DNA from: Legionella saoudiensis
GTDB lineage: Bacteria; Pseudomonadota; Gammaproteobacteria; Legionellales; Legionellaceae
Direction of reading: 5' to 3'
Assembly: GCF_001465875.1 (NCBI RefSeq)
Contig: NZ_LN901322.1
Location: 186,001 to 250,000, forward strand
Length of the DNA stretch: 64,000 bases
In this document: positions 33,809 through 42,309 of the stretch, piece after piece
How the letters are laid out: the number at the start of each line of letters is the position of its first letter
Numbering within the stretch: the stretch's first letter is position 1
Position numbers and translations under genes: made by a program
The notes under the pieces: generated by a model
The model's database searches: none
The model's input: the letters and a program-made list of their open reading frames with translations, nothing else
What the model was told of the DNA's origin: nothing

Positions 33809-34831
33809 CTATTGTAACGATAATTCAGCCTGTAATTTCGATAACTTTGTTTCTTCTTGAACTAATATTTTTAGAAAATTGTCCAATATATTAGGGTTTT
33901 TTATTGTTTTGATATCTTTTTTAATGCCATTTATAAGACTTTGTTGAATTTGAAGTGACTTTTGTAATTCCATGTTAGTGCATGGGGGATGAGCCAATTC
34001 ATAAACATTGGATAAATGTTTATTTGTAGCGATCTCATCTAATCCAGAATAAGTACATTCTTCCTTCTTCAATTGCAGTCGAACAGCATTTTCTAGATCG
34101 TACTTTTCCTTGTAACGTTTCCCTTCTGGAGAATATTTATCAAATCCTTTGGGGGTTCTCCAGCGATTTGAGCGAAGAAGTTGAGAAATGATATTAATTT
34201 TGTGTTGAAAAGTGCCAATGTTTTGGAATTGTTCTTGGTTACTTAATGAAAATACAACCTCATCCAAGACCTTTTGTGGTGAGGATAGTTTTATTCCGTG
34301 TTGCTTTTGAACATTCAACAACATCCCTTTAGCGATATTGAGCTCGTTAAGTGGTAATTCAGTATCTGAATGAGAAATAGTAATATTATTAATTACTCTA
34401 TTTTTTTCTTTATTAATGATATCTGTTGAAACAAGATAATCCATTCTCTCGTTTATATCCGACCCGGTAACGATCTCCTTTTCTTTTATCTCTATAGTGT
34501 TTTGGGGTTCTTTGGGTATTAATTGTAATTTTCGTTGAAGCGTTTCTGTAAGGGTTATAAACGATCGAGGTACGCCGTAATATTTAAATCGCTTTCTGAT
34601 AATGAAGCCTTCTTCTTCTAAGTTCTTTAGATAGATATATATTCTGCTTTCACTAAAACCAAGCTCTGCGGCAAGCTCAGGGATTTTTTTTGTGAACCAT
34701 AATCTATTGTCACGCTTTAAAAGAGTGCCTTGATGATGAAAGATTATTTTATCTAAGAGAAGTGCTTCTTTAGGGCATTTTGTTAACGAAAGAAGCTTAT
34801 TAAAGCCTAAATAATAAATTGAATTATTCAT
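33809..34831 (-). CDS. Unrecognised protein with an N-terminal winged-helix domain
   Basis: In this 340-aa protein, residues about 15-110 look like a winged-helix domain of the kind in plasmid replication or MarR-like proteins (LLLDKIIFHHQGTLLK, ELAAELGFSESRIYIYLKNL, GFIIRKR). The rest is Lys/Glu-rich, without a family I recognise. It shares its strand with the small LuxR-type gene upstream (20-bp gap) and lies convergent with the transporter gene. A DNA-binding role in plasmid control is inferred. Confidence 0.6.
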   Translation of the reverse strand: MNNSIYYLGFNKLLSLTKCPKEALLLDKIIFHHQGTLLKRDNRLWFTKKIPELAAELGFSESRIYIYLKNLEEEGFIIRKRFKYYGVPRSFITLTETLQRKLQLIPKEPQNTIEIKEKEIVTGSDINERMDYLVSTDIINKEKNRVINNITISHSDTELPLNELNIAKGMLLNVQKQHGIKLSSPQKVLDEVVFSLSNQEQFQNIGTFQHKINIISQLLRSNRWRTPKGFDKYSPEGKRYKEKYDLENAVRLQLKKEECTYSGLDEIATNKHLSNVYELAHPPCTNMELQKSLQIQQSLINGIKKDIKTIKNPNILDNFLKILVQEETKLSKLQAELSLQ

Positions 34832-34851
34832 AATACATCCATGTGAAAAAA

Positions 34852-35046
34852 TTACTTAATTAACCCCGATGTGGTCAGCATATAAATTAACTGAGGCGTG
34901 GTTTTACAATTAAAACTTGTTTTTAGGTCACTAAGTCGATAAAGAATGTACCTTTTTGACTTCTTTGTATCTTCAGCAATGTCATTCACATGGCAGCCGT
35001 TAACTATCATTTTTATGATTTGATTATCCACATGGTCGATTGTCAT
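34852..35046 (-). CDS. Small LuxR-type HTH protein
   Basis: This protein of about 64 aa is essentially a lone GerE-type HTH (QIIKMIVNGCHVNDIAEDTK, then a recognition helix KSKRYILYRLSDLKTSFNC). I chose ATG 35046 because GGAG lies 5 nt upstream; two in-frame ATGs upstream (35085, 35073) would extend it to 77 aa. It is divergent from the YcaO-TfuA operon and may regulate it. LuxR-like domains of this size can act as dominant partners or as full regulators of small operons. Confidence 0.72.
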   Translation of the reverse strand: MTIDHVDNQIIKMIVNGCHVNDIAEDTKKSKRYILYRLSDLKTSFNCKTTPQLIYMLTTSGLIK

Positions 35047-35096
35047 TAAAACTCCGTTTTTATATAAACGCATTCCATGTGACATAATTTATAACT

Positions 35097-35159
35097 TGAA
35101 ATGCATTAATGCAATAAAAATATTAATTTTTACCGATAAATTTTATTACATGAAATGCA
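35097..35159. promoter_or_regulatory. Direct repeat TGAAATGCA in the divergent promoter region
   Basis: TGAAATGCA occurs at 35097-35105 and 35151-35159. A related inverted copy (CATGGAATGCG) lies at 35070-35080. These fall between the small HTH gene and the 420-aa gene, and are possible operator sites. Confidence 0.35.
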
Positions 35160-35229
35160 GTTTCATTGAATATACCCGTGTTCTCTTGTATGATGCTGCT
35201 AATTAATAGGACTTTTATATTGACATCAT

Positions 35230-36492
35230 ATGAGTGAACTATCTTGGGATAAGGTAAAAACGGACATCGCTCGGGTTAACAAACGCCTCTATCAAGTATT
35301 GGAAACGATAGACGGCATTCAAAATATGCTTTTTACTGTACTTGAATATCAGTATGGGCAGATCATAGCAGATGAACACCACTTTTATTTACCAAATACT
35401 GGCGGCAAACTTTCTTCAGTTCCGTTTTCAATGGTTTTAGAAAAAAATCTTGAAATGTTTATTGAGTTTAAAGGGAAGTCAAGTACGCATCAGGTTTATA
35501 GAGAGGGAGATTTTTTAAGCGTTAGTTCACTTTATGATGCTTCAAATACTCATCATCCAACAGATATATTGCAAATATCGTCCGGCGCAAGGAATACATT
35601 CTTACTCTGTCCTGTAGCGGATGCAAGGCCTCATGCTAGTTTAGAAAAATATTTTAAGGCGGATATTCCTGTTCCAGATGATCTTGGAAATCATTATTTA
35701 ACCTTCAAAAGCTTATGCGATGCAGCTAATTGTAACTGGCGTTCAAGGTTATTGGTATTTCCCTCTGAAATTGTAACCTTAATAAAAGAGAATAAATTAC
35801 CTACTCTTTTGAGTTTGGTGATGGAGTTTGATTCTAATCAGACAGGATATTACGCAAATCTGCCTTTTTATAATTATCTAATGGCCTATGTTCGGGCAAA
35901 TAGTCCCGAAATATCTCAAAATGAATTCACTAATAATGCGATTAGCCAATTGATTACCATAGGGACAGGACAAGTTCCTGGCTACGGATTAGCTGTTGGT
36001 GATGATTTGTTACCTTTAGATTTTATTGTTGAGGTATATCGCGATATATATAAATCCAAATACACTCCCTTTGTTATGGAGCCAGTACATTTTAATAAAA
36101 ATAAAAACAATCCTGTTTTTTATTCAATACTCAAAGAAGAGATGGCTTTTAAACCAACATCATTTTCAAATAAACCACAACGCTGTGAACTAATATACGA
36201 TACTTATTTGCAATATGCGGATCAGATAAGGAAGTTAGGTCATTTCAAGAGTACCCCGTTTTTTGAAAGTGCTACTAATCTGGATTTAACACTTTTTCAT
36301 GAAAAGAATAATCAAGTGACTAATAATCTATTTAAATTGCCTAGAGAGACAATTTTTTCTTACGATTCTCGGTTTTTAGAAGTAACAGATAAACTTGGTT
36401 ATTCAGTAGATCAGTTCCCTTCTAAAACAACATTTTTAGTAGGATGCTTTGGTATTAAATACAATGAAAATAAAGACACTGCTATGCATTGA
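35230..36492 (+). CDS. Unrecognised 420-aa protein, first gene of the YcaO-TfuA operon
   Basis: I do not recognise this protein. It is soluble, without signal peptide or membrane helix, and has a mixed composition. Its first 50 residues are predicted helical and could contain a coiled segment; later parts contain AVGDDLLPLDFIVEVYRDIY. There is no obvious nucleotide-binding motif. It overlaps the ATP-grasp gene by 29 bp, so the two are translationally coupled. It could be a partner, a carrier, or a tailoring enzyme of the pathway. Precursor peptides are normally much shorter. Confidence 0.65.
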   Translation: MSELSWDKVKTDIARVNKRLYQVLETIDGIQNMLFTVLEYQYGQIIADEHHFYLPNTGGKLSSVPFSMVLEKNLEMFIEFKGKSSTHQVYREGDFLSVSSLYDASNTHHPTDILQISSGARNTFLLCPVADARPHASLEKYFKADIPVPDDLGNHYLTFKSLCDAANCNWRSRLLVFPSEIVTLIKENKLPTLLSLVMEFDSNQTGYYANLPFYNYLMAYVRANSPEISQNEFTNNAISQLITIGTGQVPGYGLAVGDDLLPLDFIVEVYRDIYKSKYTPFVMEPVHFNKNKNNPVFYSILKEEMAFKPTSFSNKPQRCELIYDTYLQYADQIRKLGHFKSTPFFESATNLDLTLFHEKNNQVTNNLFKLPRETIFSYDSRFLEVTDKLGYSVDQFPSKTTFLVGCFGIKYNENKDTAMH

Positions 36493-37627
36493 TCCCCTCC
36501 AGGATTATGAGCTAATTGATTGTGATCTACTAGTTCAGCTAGGAATTTCCCCCATTTTTTTGATTAAAGATGAATCTAAGTTTGTTAAGGACAGAGAAAA
36601 TGTGTTAGTAAGCTCATTTTCATTTGAAGATCTGCTCGCTATTTGTGATTCGATTCATCCTGATTATATAGTCTGTTTTTCGGAAGATATGTTTGTTGAT
36701 GTAGCAAGAGTCAGGGAAAAACTAAACATCGCAGGCATGGGTTTGAATACATCGATGCTATTAAGTCATAAAGATCTTATGTATCAAAAATTGGATGGTT
36801 TATTTTTATATCCTAAAACAACAACATTGATTGAATCTTCAAATCTAAAATCAATCAAAGAAAGGATAGGTGATCAAGAGATATTTATTAAACCTATTAA
36901 TTCATCTGGCTCGTATGAGACATATCATATTAAAACCGAGAAGGATTTTTGTGATTTTTTGGCCAATAAAAAAGAGAGTGAGGAAAAGTATATCGTTCAA
37001 GCTTATGTTGCAGATGATTTATACCATTCAGAATTGGCAGTATTTGATGGGGATATATTATTTGTAGAAGCCAGAAAATATACGCATCCAAATCATTTAA
37101 TGGTCAGTAAAAATTTGCCTATATTTAGTCTGAATATTTTAGATGAGCACCAACGACAATTAATTTTGGATGCTTCAGTTAAGGTTTGTCAGTTATTAGA
37201 ATTTAATAACGGGGTGCTTCACACCGAGTTTTTCATGAGTGAGGATGGTTGTATTCAGTTTATTGAAACTAATGCTAGACCTCCAGGTATTGGTCTAAAT
37301 AAGTTATACCAAAAGAAATACTCTTTAAGCCTTGAAACAATTTTATGTTGTATTGTTTGTGAGATTGAGCCTCCTAGCTTGGTAAAGAATAAAAGCCATT
37401 ACATTTGTGGTTATTTTCCTAGAAAGAACGGTGTTATAAAAAGAATTCATAAGCCAGAACTTTCTGTACAAAACGAGTGGATACTTTTTGTTAGGCCTGA
37501 TGATACTAGTGAGCAAATGGCGCATATGTCTAAGTCAGCGATGGTGATTTGTTGGGATGACTCTATTACTGAAATAAATCAAACAGGTAGCTTTCTTGCA
37601 GAGCAAGATATTGTAGAAATATATTAA
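36464..37627 (+). CDS. ATP-grasp ligase
   Basis: This 387-aa protein starts at ATG 36464. The ATP-grasp plan is visible: IFIKPINSSGSYETYHI (lysine and glycine loop), KYIVQAYVADDLYHSELAVF, and the catalytic acidic motif GCIQFIETNARPPG. It is similar to carboxylate-amine ligases that form peptide bonds. It could activate a carboxyl group on the product or join an amino acid to the substrate. It is followed by a 149-bp gap, then the sulfur-carrier gene. Confidence 0.88.
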   Translation: MKIKTLLCIDPLQDYELIDCDLLVQLGISPIFLIKDESKFVKDRENVLVSSFSFEDLLAICDSIHPDYIVCFSEDMFVDVARVREKLNIAGMGLNTSMLLSHKDLMYQKLDGLFLYPKTTTLIESSNLKSIKERIGDQEIFIKPINSSGSYETYHIKTEKDFCDFLANKKESEEKYIVQAYVADDLYHSELAVFDGDILFVEARKYTHPNHLMVSKNLPIFSLNILDEHQRQLILDASVKVCQLLEFNNGVLHTEFFMSEDGCIQFIETNARPPGIGLNKLYQKKYSLSLETILCCIVCEIEPPSLVKNKSHYICGYFPRKNGVIKRIHKPELSVQNEWILFVRPDDTSEQMAHMSKSAMVICWDDSITEINQTGSFLAEQDIVEIY

Positions 37628-37776
37628 TTCTAAAAATCGATTATAGCCTCATTTTGGCTGCTGATGAGTTTTTAGTAAGGTCTTTAAACAGTTGTTCGTT
37701 CATATTTTCGTCACAATTGTTAAAAATATAAGTAAATTATATATGTCGTTTATACAAAAATCTACAGGTTATAAGA
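37628..37776. promoter_or_regulatory. Gap with possible weak terminator and second promoter
   Basis: A weak stem, CTCAT...ATGAG, is followed by TTTTT near 37647-37675. A later AT-rich run with TTGTTA and TAAATTATAT-like elements precedes ATG 37777. This may give the sulfur-transfer genes a separate promoter. Low certainty. Confidence 0.3.
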
Positions 37777-38028
37777 ATGCATGAATATCAATTAATAGAG
37801 TTTAATTCAGATAGAAAACAAATCCAATTGGTTTCCAGTAAATCAAATTTGCAACAGGTATTAGCAGAATTTTATAAAGAAAATTTTGAAAAAATGTTTG
37901 ACGACTGTGGTTGTTCAAAGGGATACATTTCCGTATTTGTTAACTCAGAACAGATATCATCCATTAAAGATATTATTCTTAACCCAAATGATGAAGTGTG
38001 TATTGTGACTTCTATTTCAGGAGGGTAG
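37777..38028 (+). CDS. MoaD/ThiS-like sulfur-carrier protein
   Basis: This 83-aa protein is of ubiquitin-fold sulfur-carrier size and ends in SISGG. The C-terminal Gly-Gly can be adenylated and turned into a thiocarboxylate. The fold signal is moderate: NLQQVLAEFYKEN early, then VFVNSEQISSI and NPNDEVCIVTSISGG. The GG codons double as the ribosome site (AGGAGG) of the next gene. It is the likely sulfur donor for the YcaO-TfuA reaction. Confidence 0.88.
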   Translation: MHEYQLIEFNSDRKQIQLVSSKSNLQQVLAEFYKENFEKMFDDCGCSKGYISVFVNSEQISSIKDIILNPNDEVCIVTSISGG

Positions 38029-38032
38029 GAGA

Positions 38033-39055
38033 GTGGATAGATACAAACGTCAAATTTCCGTTATTGGAGAGCAAGGTCAAAAAATAATAAATAACGCAAC
38101 AATTATGATCGTTGGACTCGGCGGGATAGGCAGTCCAGTAGCTCAATATCTTGCCGCAGCTGGTGTTGGAAAGTTAATTCTTGTCGACGATGATAAAGTA
38201 GACCTTTCTAATTTGCATAGACAGATCTTATTTAATGAATGCGATATTGGGTTTTATAAGGCAGAAAAGGCGAGGGATGTTTTAAGTAAAATTAATAAAA
38301 ATATTGTTATAGAGGCTCACACTAAAAGGTTTGATGTGGATTTAGGATATTCCTTAGTATCCGATATCGACTTGATTATTGACGGAACAGATAATTTTGA
38401 AACAAGATACCTTATTAACGATATTTGTGTTTTAAAGAATAAAGTATTTATAAGCTGTAGTATTTTGGTCAATATCATTCAGCTTGCTTTATTTGATACA
38501 AAGCACCTTTGTTATCGTTGTCTATACCCTAATCCACCACCTATAGGTGTAATACCTAATTGTTCGGAAGCGGGTGTGCTAGGCACTGTGACAGGAATGG
38601 CAGGAACCATGGCTGCTAATCTGGCATTAAATTATTTACTCAAGATAGAGAATGAGAAAGTACCACAGATACGAATAATAGATGCAAAAAACTTCAACAT
38701 CTCTTCCATGCCTATAAAGCAAAATAATAACTGTTTTGCATGTAAACAAAGAAAAATCAGCTTAAGTTATCTGCAGAATCAAGGCGCTGATCATGGAATT
38801 TCCCTGGGGCAACTTGATAGAACCAAACATTTTCTAGTTGATATAAGGCAAAAAGAAGAACGAGAGATTACTAAGTTAGAAGATGATCTATTTTTTCCTA
38901 TTAAAGAGAATACTGATTATTCATTTTTCTTATCCTATAAAGATAAGAAGTTGGTATTTTATTGTGCATCAGGATATCGAAGTAAATTGTTTGTATCAGA
39001 ACTGAGAAACTTTGGTGTTGATGCCTATTATCTTAATGAAAGGCTTCCTAAATGA
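38033..39055 (+). CDS. E1-like adenylyltransferase (ThiF/MoeB) with C-terminal rhodanese
   Basis: This 340-aa protein starts at GTG 38033. The ATP loop is VGLGGIGSP at 28-35. Zinc ligands are Cys160, Cys163, Cys234 and Cys237; the active Cys is 177 (NCSEAGVLG). Residues about 262-340 are a rhodanese domain with the loop YCASGYRS, catalytic Cys311. This MoeB-rhodanese layout can adenylate the MoaD-like C terminus and transfer persulfide sulfur to it. It lies 4 bp downstream of the carrier gene and overlaps YcaO by 4 bp. Confidence 0.9.
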   Translation: MDRYKRQISVIGEQGQKIINNATIMIVGLGGIGSPVAQYLAAAGVGKLILVDDDKVDLSNLHRQILFNECDIGFYKAEKARDVLSKINKNIVIEAHTKRFDVDLGYSLVSDIDLIIDGTDNFETRYLINDICVLKNKVFISCSILVNIIQLALFDTKHLCYRCLYPNPPPIGVIPNCSEAGVLGTVTGMAGTMAANLALNYLLKIENEKVPQIRIIDAKNFNISSMPIKQNNNCFACKQRKISLSYLQNQGADHGISLGQLDRTKHFLVDIRQKEEREITKLEDDLFFPIKENTDYSFFLSYKDKKLVFYCASGYRSKLFVSELRNFGVDAYYLNERLPK

Positions 39056-40119
39056 TTTTTGAGCATCAAGAAACGTCTTTAAGAGCTCGCAATTACTGCG
39101 AAACACTAGGCGTATTGACTTCTTTCAAGAAACTGGCAGGAATTACACGGTTAGCCGATTTAACCCATTTAGATTACACCGCGCTACCGCTACCTGTCTA
39201 TACTGCAATAAGGCCTAGAGCAAAATCGTTAACCACGAGTCAGGGAAAAGGATTAACAAAAGAGGCAGCTCAGTGCTCGGCATTGATGGAGTCCATTGAA
39301 GTATATTTTGCCGAAGAATTAATCCCACAAGTAATTAATAAGTCAGAGCTTGAGCTAGCTCAAGACAAAGCTATTTTTATACCACTAAACGATCTTTCAA
39401 AGTCTGTACACTTTAGTGATTCATCAAGGCCAATGAATTGGGTACAAGCTGAATTAGTATTTGCAAAAAAATCCATTCTCGTGCCTTTTGCTGAGTTCTC
39501 ATTAAATTCTTATTTGCCGGAAGTATTGATTTACTCTCCTGATACAACTGGACTTGCTGGGGGAAATAACTATAAAGAGGCCCTTTTACACGGAATTCTA
39601 GAGGTAATAGAACGACAAAATGTTCTAAAGATATCTCAAACTGATTTTGTTAATGGCAGAATGGTTAAAAATATAACAGAAAAATTTGATTGTCATATTT
39701 ACTTTCATGAAAATATTTATGAAATTCCCTCGTTTGAGGTATGGATTAAATCAAAAAATCCTTTTGAAAATCAAATTCTATTTAAAGGTGGTGGATGTCA
39801 TCTCGATAAACAAATCGCTTTAAATCGTGCACTGACCGAGGCCATTCAATCCCGAGTAACTACAATAGCAGGTTCCCGTGATGACTTGATTCATACAAAG
39901 TATGATTTTCAAACTAGTGAGTTTCCTGTCGTCAAAGATAAGAAGGATTTTTCTAAGTTGCCTAATTATTCGGTAACGACAATAGAAGATGCACTTTCGG
40001 CCTTGTTTAAAAAGATTAAGGGAAACAATCAGGATATTTTAGTTTATAAATACTATGACAAAGAAATATGCATTTTAAAAGTAAAACTAATTTCTATGGA
40101 TTTGATAAGCCATGCATAA
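39052..40119 (+). CDS. YcaO-family cyclodehydratase/thioamidase
   Basis: This 355-aa protein has the YcaO ATP-binding pattern: KGLTKEAAQCSALMESIEVY, GGNNYKEALLHGILEVIERQ, and LNRALTEAIQSR. YcaO enzymes phosphorylate a backbone amide, so that a nucleophile (side-chain thiol or hydroxyl, or external sulfide) adds. Paired with TfuA, the usual outcome is thioamide formation. The gene is overlapped by both neighbours (4 and 8 bp). The substrate peptide or protein is not evident nearby. Confidence 0.92.
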   Translation: MIFEHQETSLRARNYCETLGVLTSFKKLAGITRLADLTHLDYTALPLPVYTAIRPRAKSLTTSQGKGLTKEAAQCSALMESIEVYFAEELIPQVINKSELELAQDKAIFIPLNDLSKSVHFSDSSRPMNWVQAELVFAKKSILVPFAEFSLNSYLPEVLIYSPDTTGLAGGNNYKEALLHGILEVIERQNVLKISQTDFVNGRMVKNITEKFDCHIYFHENIYEIPSFEVWIKSKNPFENQILFKGGGCHLDKQIALNRALTEAIQSRVTTIAGSRDDLIHTKYDFQTSEFPVVKDKKDFSKLPNYSVTTIEDALSALFKKIKGNNQDILVYKYYDKEICILKVKLISMDLISHA

Positions 40120-41146
40120 AACCGTAGTTTTCTTAGAAACTTCGTTAACTCACCAAGAGGCGATGCATCTACTTCCTCACGCAGGGTATTTACCTTCAAT
40201 CAAAAAAGGAGATGTACTTAAAGCAATAAAATCAGGATATAAACGGATAGTTATCATCGATGGAAATTTTTCCTGGGTTCCTTCTGTGTGGCATAAAGAA
40301 ATATTAACAGCATTAGACTACGGTATTGAGGTTTGGGGTGCAGCTTCAATGGGGGCTTTGAGAGCAGCCGAGCTGGATTCTTTTGGCATGCGGGGGCATG
40401 GGCGTATATATGAGATGTATAAGAATGAAGAAGTAGATGGTGACGATGAAGTGGCAATTGCTTATTCTAAATTCAATAACGTGCAAACTATTCCTTTAAT
40501 CAATATCCGCCTAACGCTTGAACGACTAAATAGTATTAATAATGGAACTGTTTTAAATTCAATACGCTCCATTTTTTATGCTGAAAGAACGTGGGAGAAA
40601 ATTTCTCAACACGTGTCAGAAGACCATTACCATTTGATTAAAGCAAATTATATAGACGCAAAAAAAGAGGATGCAAAGTCCTTATTGCTTTCTTTAAACC
40701 AACAACACATTCTTTCTACGGTTTCTGATTTAAATAGAAAAAAAAGAGAGTTTACTCTTTTTGAAAAAAAATTAATTGAGTCTACTTTGTCTCCAGTTTG
40801 GTTGCATGCTCCGAGGCATGAGCAGACAGAGGGTTCGCCTTCTCTACAGAGGACGGAAAATATTCTTAAATTATTATCAATTCCTGAAACAAAAAAAAAT
40901 AGGCTCAATTATCAATGCTTACTGTATCTTCTTGATCAAGAAACGTACACAATTACAGAATACGAGCTTATATATCAAGTCGAACAATTTAGAGAAGAGC
41001 ATAACTTGTTAAAAGGAGAGGATTTTTTTAACTGGTTAAAGGACCTGGGATTGCATGAGTCTAACCTAGAACAACTCTTTACCGACTATGTAAAATTGAT
41101 GAAATATTTGATAATTACCTACGATTTCAATAGTTATTTTAATTAG
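40112..41146 (+). CDS. TfuA-like protein
   Basis: In this 344-aa protein, residues about 1-125 hold the canonical TfuA core (KSGYKRIVIIDGNFSWVPSV, then ALDYGIEVWGAASMGALRAAEL, then GHGRIYEMYK). TfuA is thought to deliver sulfide to YcaO in thioamidation. The C-terminal 200 residues have no recognised domain. It overlaps YcaO by 8 bp and ends the operon. The MoaD-like thiocarboxylate is the natural sulfide source in this setting. Confidence 0.92.
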   Translation: MHKTVVFLETSLTHQEAMHLLPHAGYLPSIKKGDVLKAIKSGYKRIVIIDGNFSWVPSVWHKEILTALDYGIEVWGAASMGALRAAELDSFGMRGHGRIYEMYKNEEVDGDDEVAIAYSKFNNVQTIPLINIRLTLERLNSINNGTVLNSIRSIFYAERTWEKISQHVSEDHYHLIKANYIDAKKEDAKSLLLSLNQQHILSTVSDLNRKKREFTLFEKKLIESTLSPVWLHAPRHEQTEGSPSLQRTENILKLLSIPETKKNRLNYQCLLYLLDQETYTITEYELIYQVEQFREEHNLLKGEDFFNWLKDLGLHESNLEQLFTDYVKLMKYLIITYDFNSYFN

Positions 41147-41190
41147 CCTATTCATTCTAAAAAAAATTTTCATTTTTTTTCTTATCCTTG

Positions 41191-41200
41191 CACCTAGGTG
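41191..41200. promoter_or_regulatory. Palindrome CACCTAGGTG
   Basis: A perfect 10-bp palindrome lies between tfuA and the small ORF at 41260, followed by a related GCACCT at 41204-41209. A possible operator for the transfer region; weak evidence. Confidence 0.3.
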
Positions 41201-41259
41201 AATGCACCTTCATTTAAATGATGGTTCAATAACCTTATCACTTATCAAAATAATCCATT

Positions 41260-41445
41260 ATGAATGTAGAACAAGAAGTATTTGATATTTTAGAGAGTTG
41301 TATTTCCTGTTTGCAGCAGGCGGCTTTAAACATAGGTGGCTTTGATTTTGATAAACATGCACAAGCAGCGATATATGCTTATTCATTATTAAGAAGGCAA
41401 CAGTTGTTTTTAATGTATCCGATCGAGAATGAAACAGTGCATTGA
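41260..41445 (+). CDS. Hypothetical 61-aa protein
   Basis: A short reading frame (MNVEQEVFDILESCISCLQQ...) with two Cys (CISC) and a helical look, from ATG 41260; no strong ribosome site. It lies between the TfuA gene and the transfer operon. It could be a RiPP precursor for the YcaO operon, a transfer regulator, or a spurious ORF. The C-terminal half is not rich in Cys, Ser or Thr, which argues against a classical azole precursor. Confidence 0.45.
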   Translation: MNVEQEVFDILESCISCLQQAALNIGGFDFDKHAQAAIYAYSLLRRQQLFLMYPIENETVH

Positions 41446-41701
41446 CAGATAAAAATAAGCCAATAGAAGAGGAGTACTTAATGAGCGCAATTCAAATATT
41501 CATGTTTAAGAATTCTTTTTAAAACCGCGAATTATTAAATAAAAAAGAATAAAAAATGAGCACAAATTGGGGCTCAGGGGATTTCTTTACCCAAAAAAAG
41601 GAGGTTCATTAAAAATGACGGCCTTTTGTACAAAAAATAAATCATTCAATCCACGAATTGAATTCAATCAATCAACGTTCATCAAACTAAAGGAGAGCAT
41701 T
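41446..41701 (+). promoter_or_regulatory. traA leader with two tiny ORFs
   Basis: Upstream of traA are two micro-ORFs: 41481-41522 (13 aa, preceded by GAGGAG) and 41556-41612 (18 aa, MSTNWGSGDFF...). The second ends in a strong AAAGGAGG site followed by an in-frame upstream ATG (41615) of traA. Both start ATGAGC. They may be leader peptides giving translational control of pilin synthesis, or decayed remnants. Confidence 0.4.
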
Positions 41702-42025
41702 ATGAATAAAGTCGCAGTAATCAGAAAAAGCAGTATCAAGCTTCATGAATTTATACAGTGGTCAGTCCCATTGTTGGTCTTAAGTTGGGTTGTTGTTTTA
41801 TGCCTTACCAGCACGGGGCATGCAGAAGGTCAAAATTATTTAAGTGCGATGAAAGGAGATGTAAGCGCTACCTTCGGTAAAAACTCGGATTTGCCTGGTT
41901 ATTTATATGCGGGTGAAACACTCGTGGCTGGTGTTACCTGGATGAAGACTAAAAGTCCTTGGGTGTTTGTTGGATTGCCTTTACTTATGATTTTCACGCA
42001 TTGGGGATTAAGTTATGTCGCATAA
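41702..42025 (+). CDS. traA: F-type propilin TraA
   Basis: This 107-aa propilin starts at ATG 41702 with AAAGGAG 6 nt upstream. Residues 1-41 form a long leader ending GHA, a good leader-peptidase site. The mature form would be 66 aa (EGQNYLSAMKGDVSATFGKN...), near the 70-aa F pilin, with the typical SATFGKN and two hydrophobic segments. An in-frame ATG at 41615 would add 29 residues. TraA builds the sex pilus. The gene overlaps traL by 11 bp. No traQ-like maturation gene was seen. Confidence 0.9.
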   Translation: MNKVAVIRKSSIKLHEFIQWSVPLLVLSWVVVLCLTSTGHAEGQNYLSAMKGDVSATFGKNSDLPGYLYAGETLVAGVTWMKTKSPWVFVGLPLLMIFTHWGLSYVA

Positions 42026-42305
42026 CTATTCCACGTTTATGTTGTCAGAGGAACCGCGCATTGCAGGGATTCCTTTGACCACCGGATTGCCCGTGTATTT
42101 GCTCACGGGTATCGGATTATTGGTGGGTTTAGGGCCGCAGCTTTTTGTGATTGGGGCTGTTTTAAGTTTGATCATGCATGTTCAGTATGGCGGGCTGCCC
42201 CTACGAATTTTATTGGGAATAATTTATTGGTCGTTACCGCATGCGATGACGACACCTCTTTTTAGGTCATTCCCAAATTCCGCGCATCGAATCTACGTGG
42301 GGTGA
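42015..42305 (+). CDS. traL: TraL pilus-assembly membrane protein
   Basis: This 96-aa protein, near F TraL length, has EEPRIAGIPLTTGLPVYLL followed by two hydrophobic segments. TraL is an inner-membrane VirB3-like component of the F mating channel. The start lies within the end of traA. Position between traA and traE is the canonical order. Confidence 0.9.
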   Translation: MSHNYSTFMLSEEPRIAGIPLTTGLPVYLLTGIGLLVGLGPQLFVIGAVLSLIMHVQYGGLPLRILLGIIYWSLPHAMTTPLFRSFPNSAHRIYVG

Positions 42306-42309
42306 GTTT

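Noticed and set aside
41567-41614. TTG-started extension of TraA
   Set aside because: It overlaps the leader micro-ORF and has no ribosome site; ATG 41702 has a good one and gives an F-like leader.
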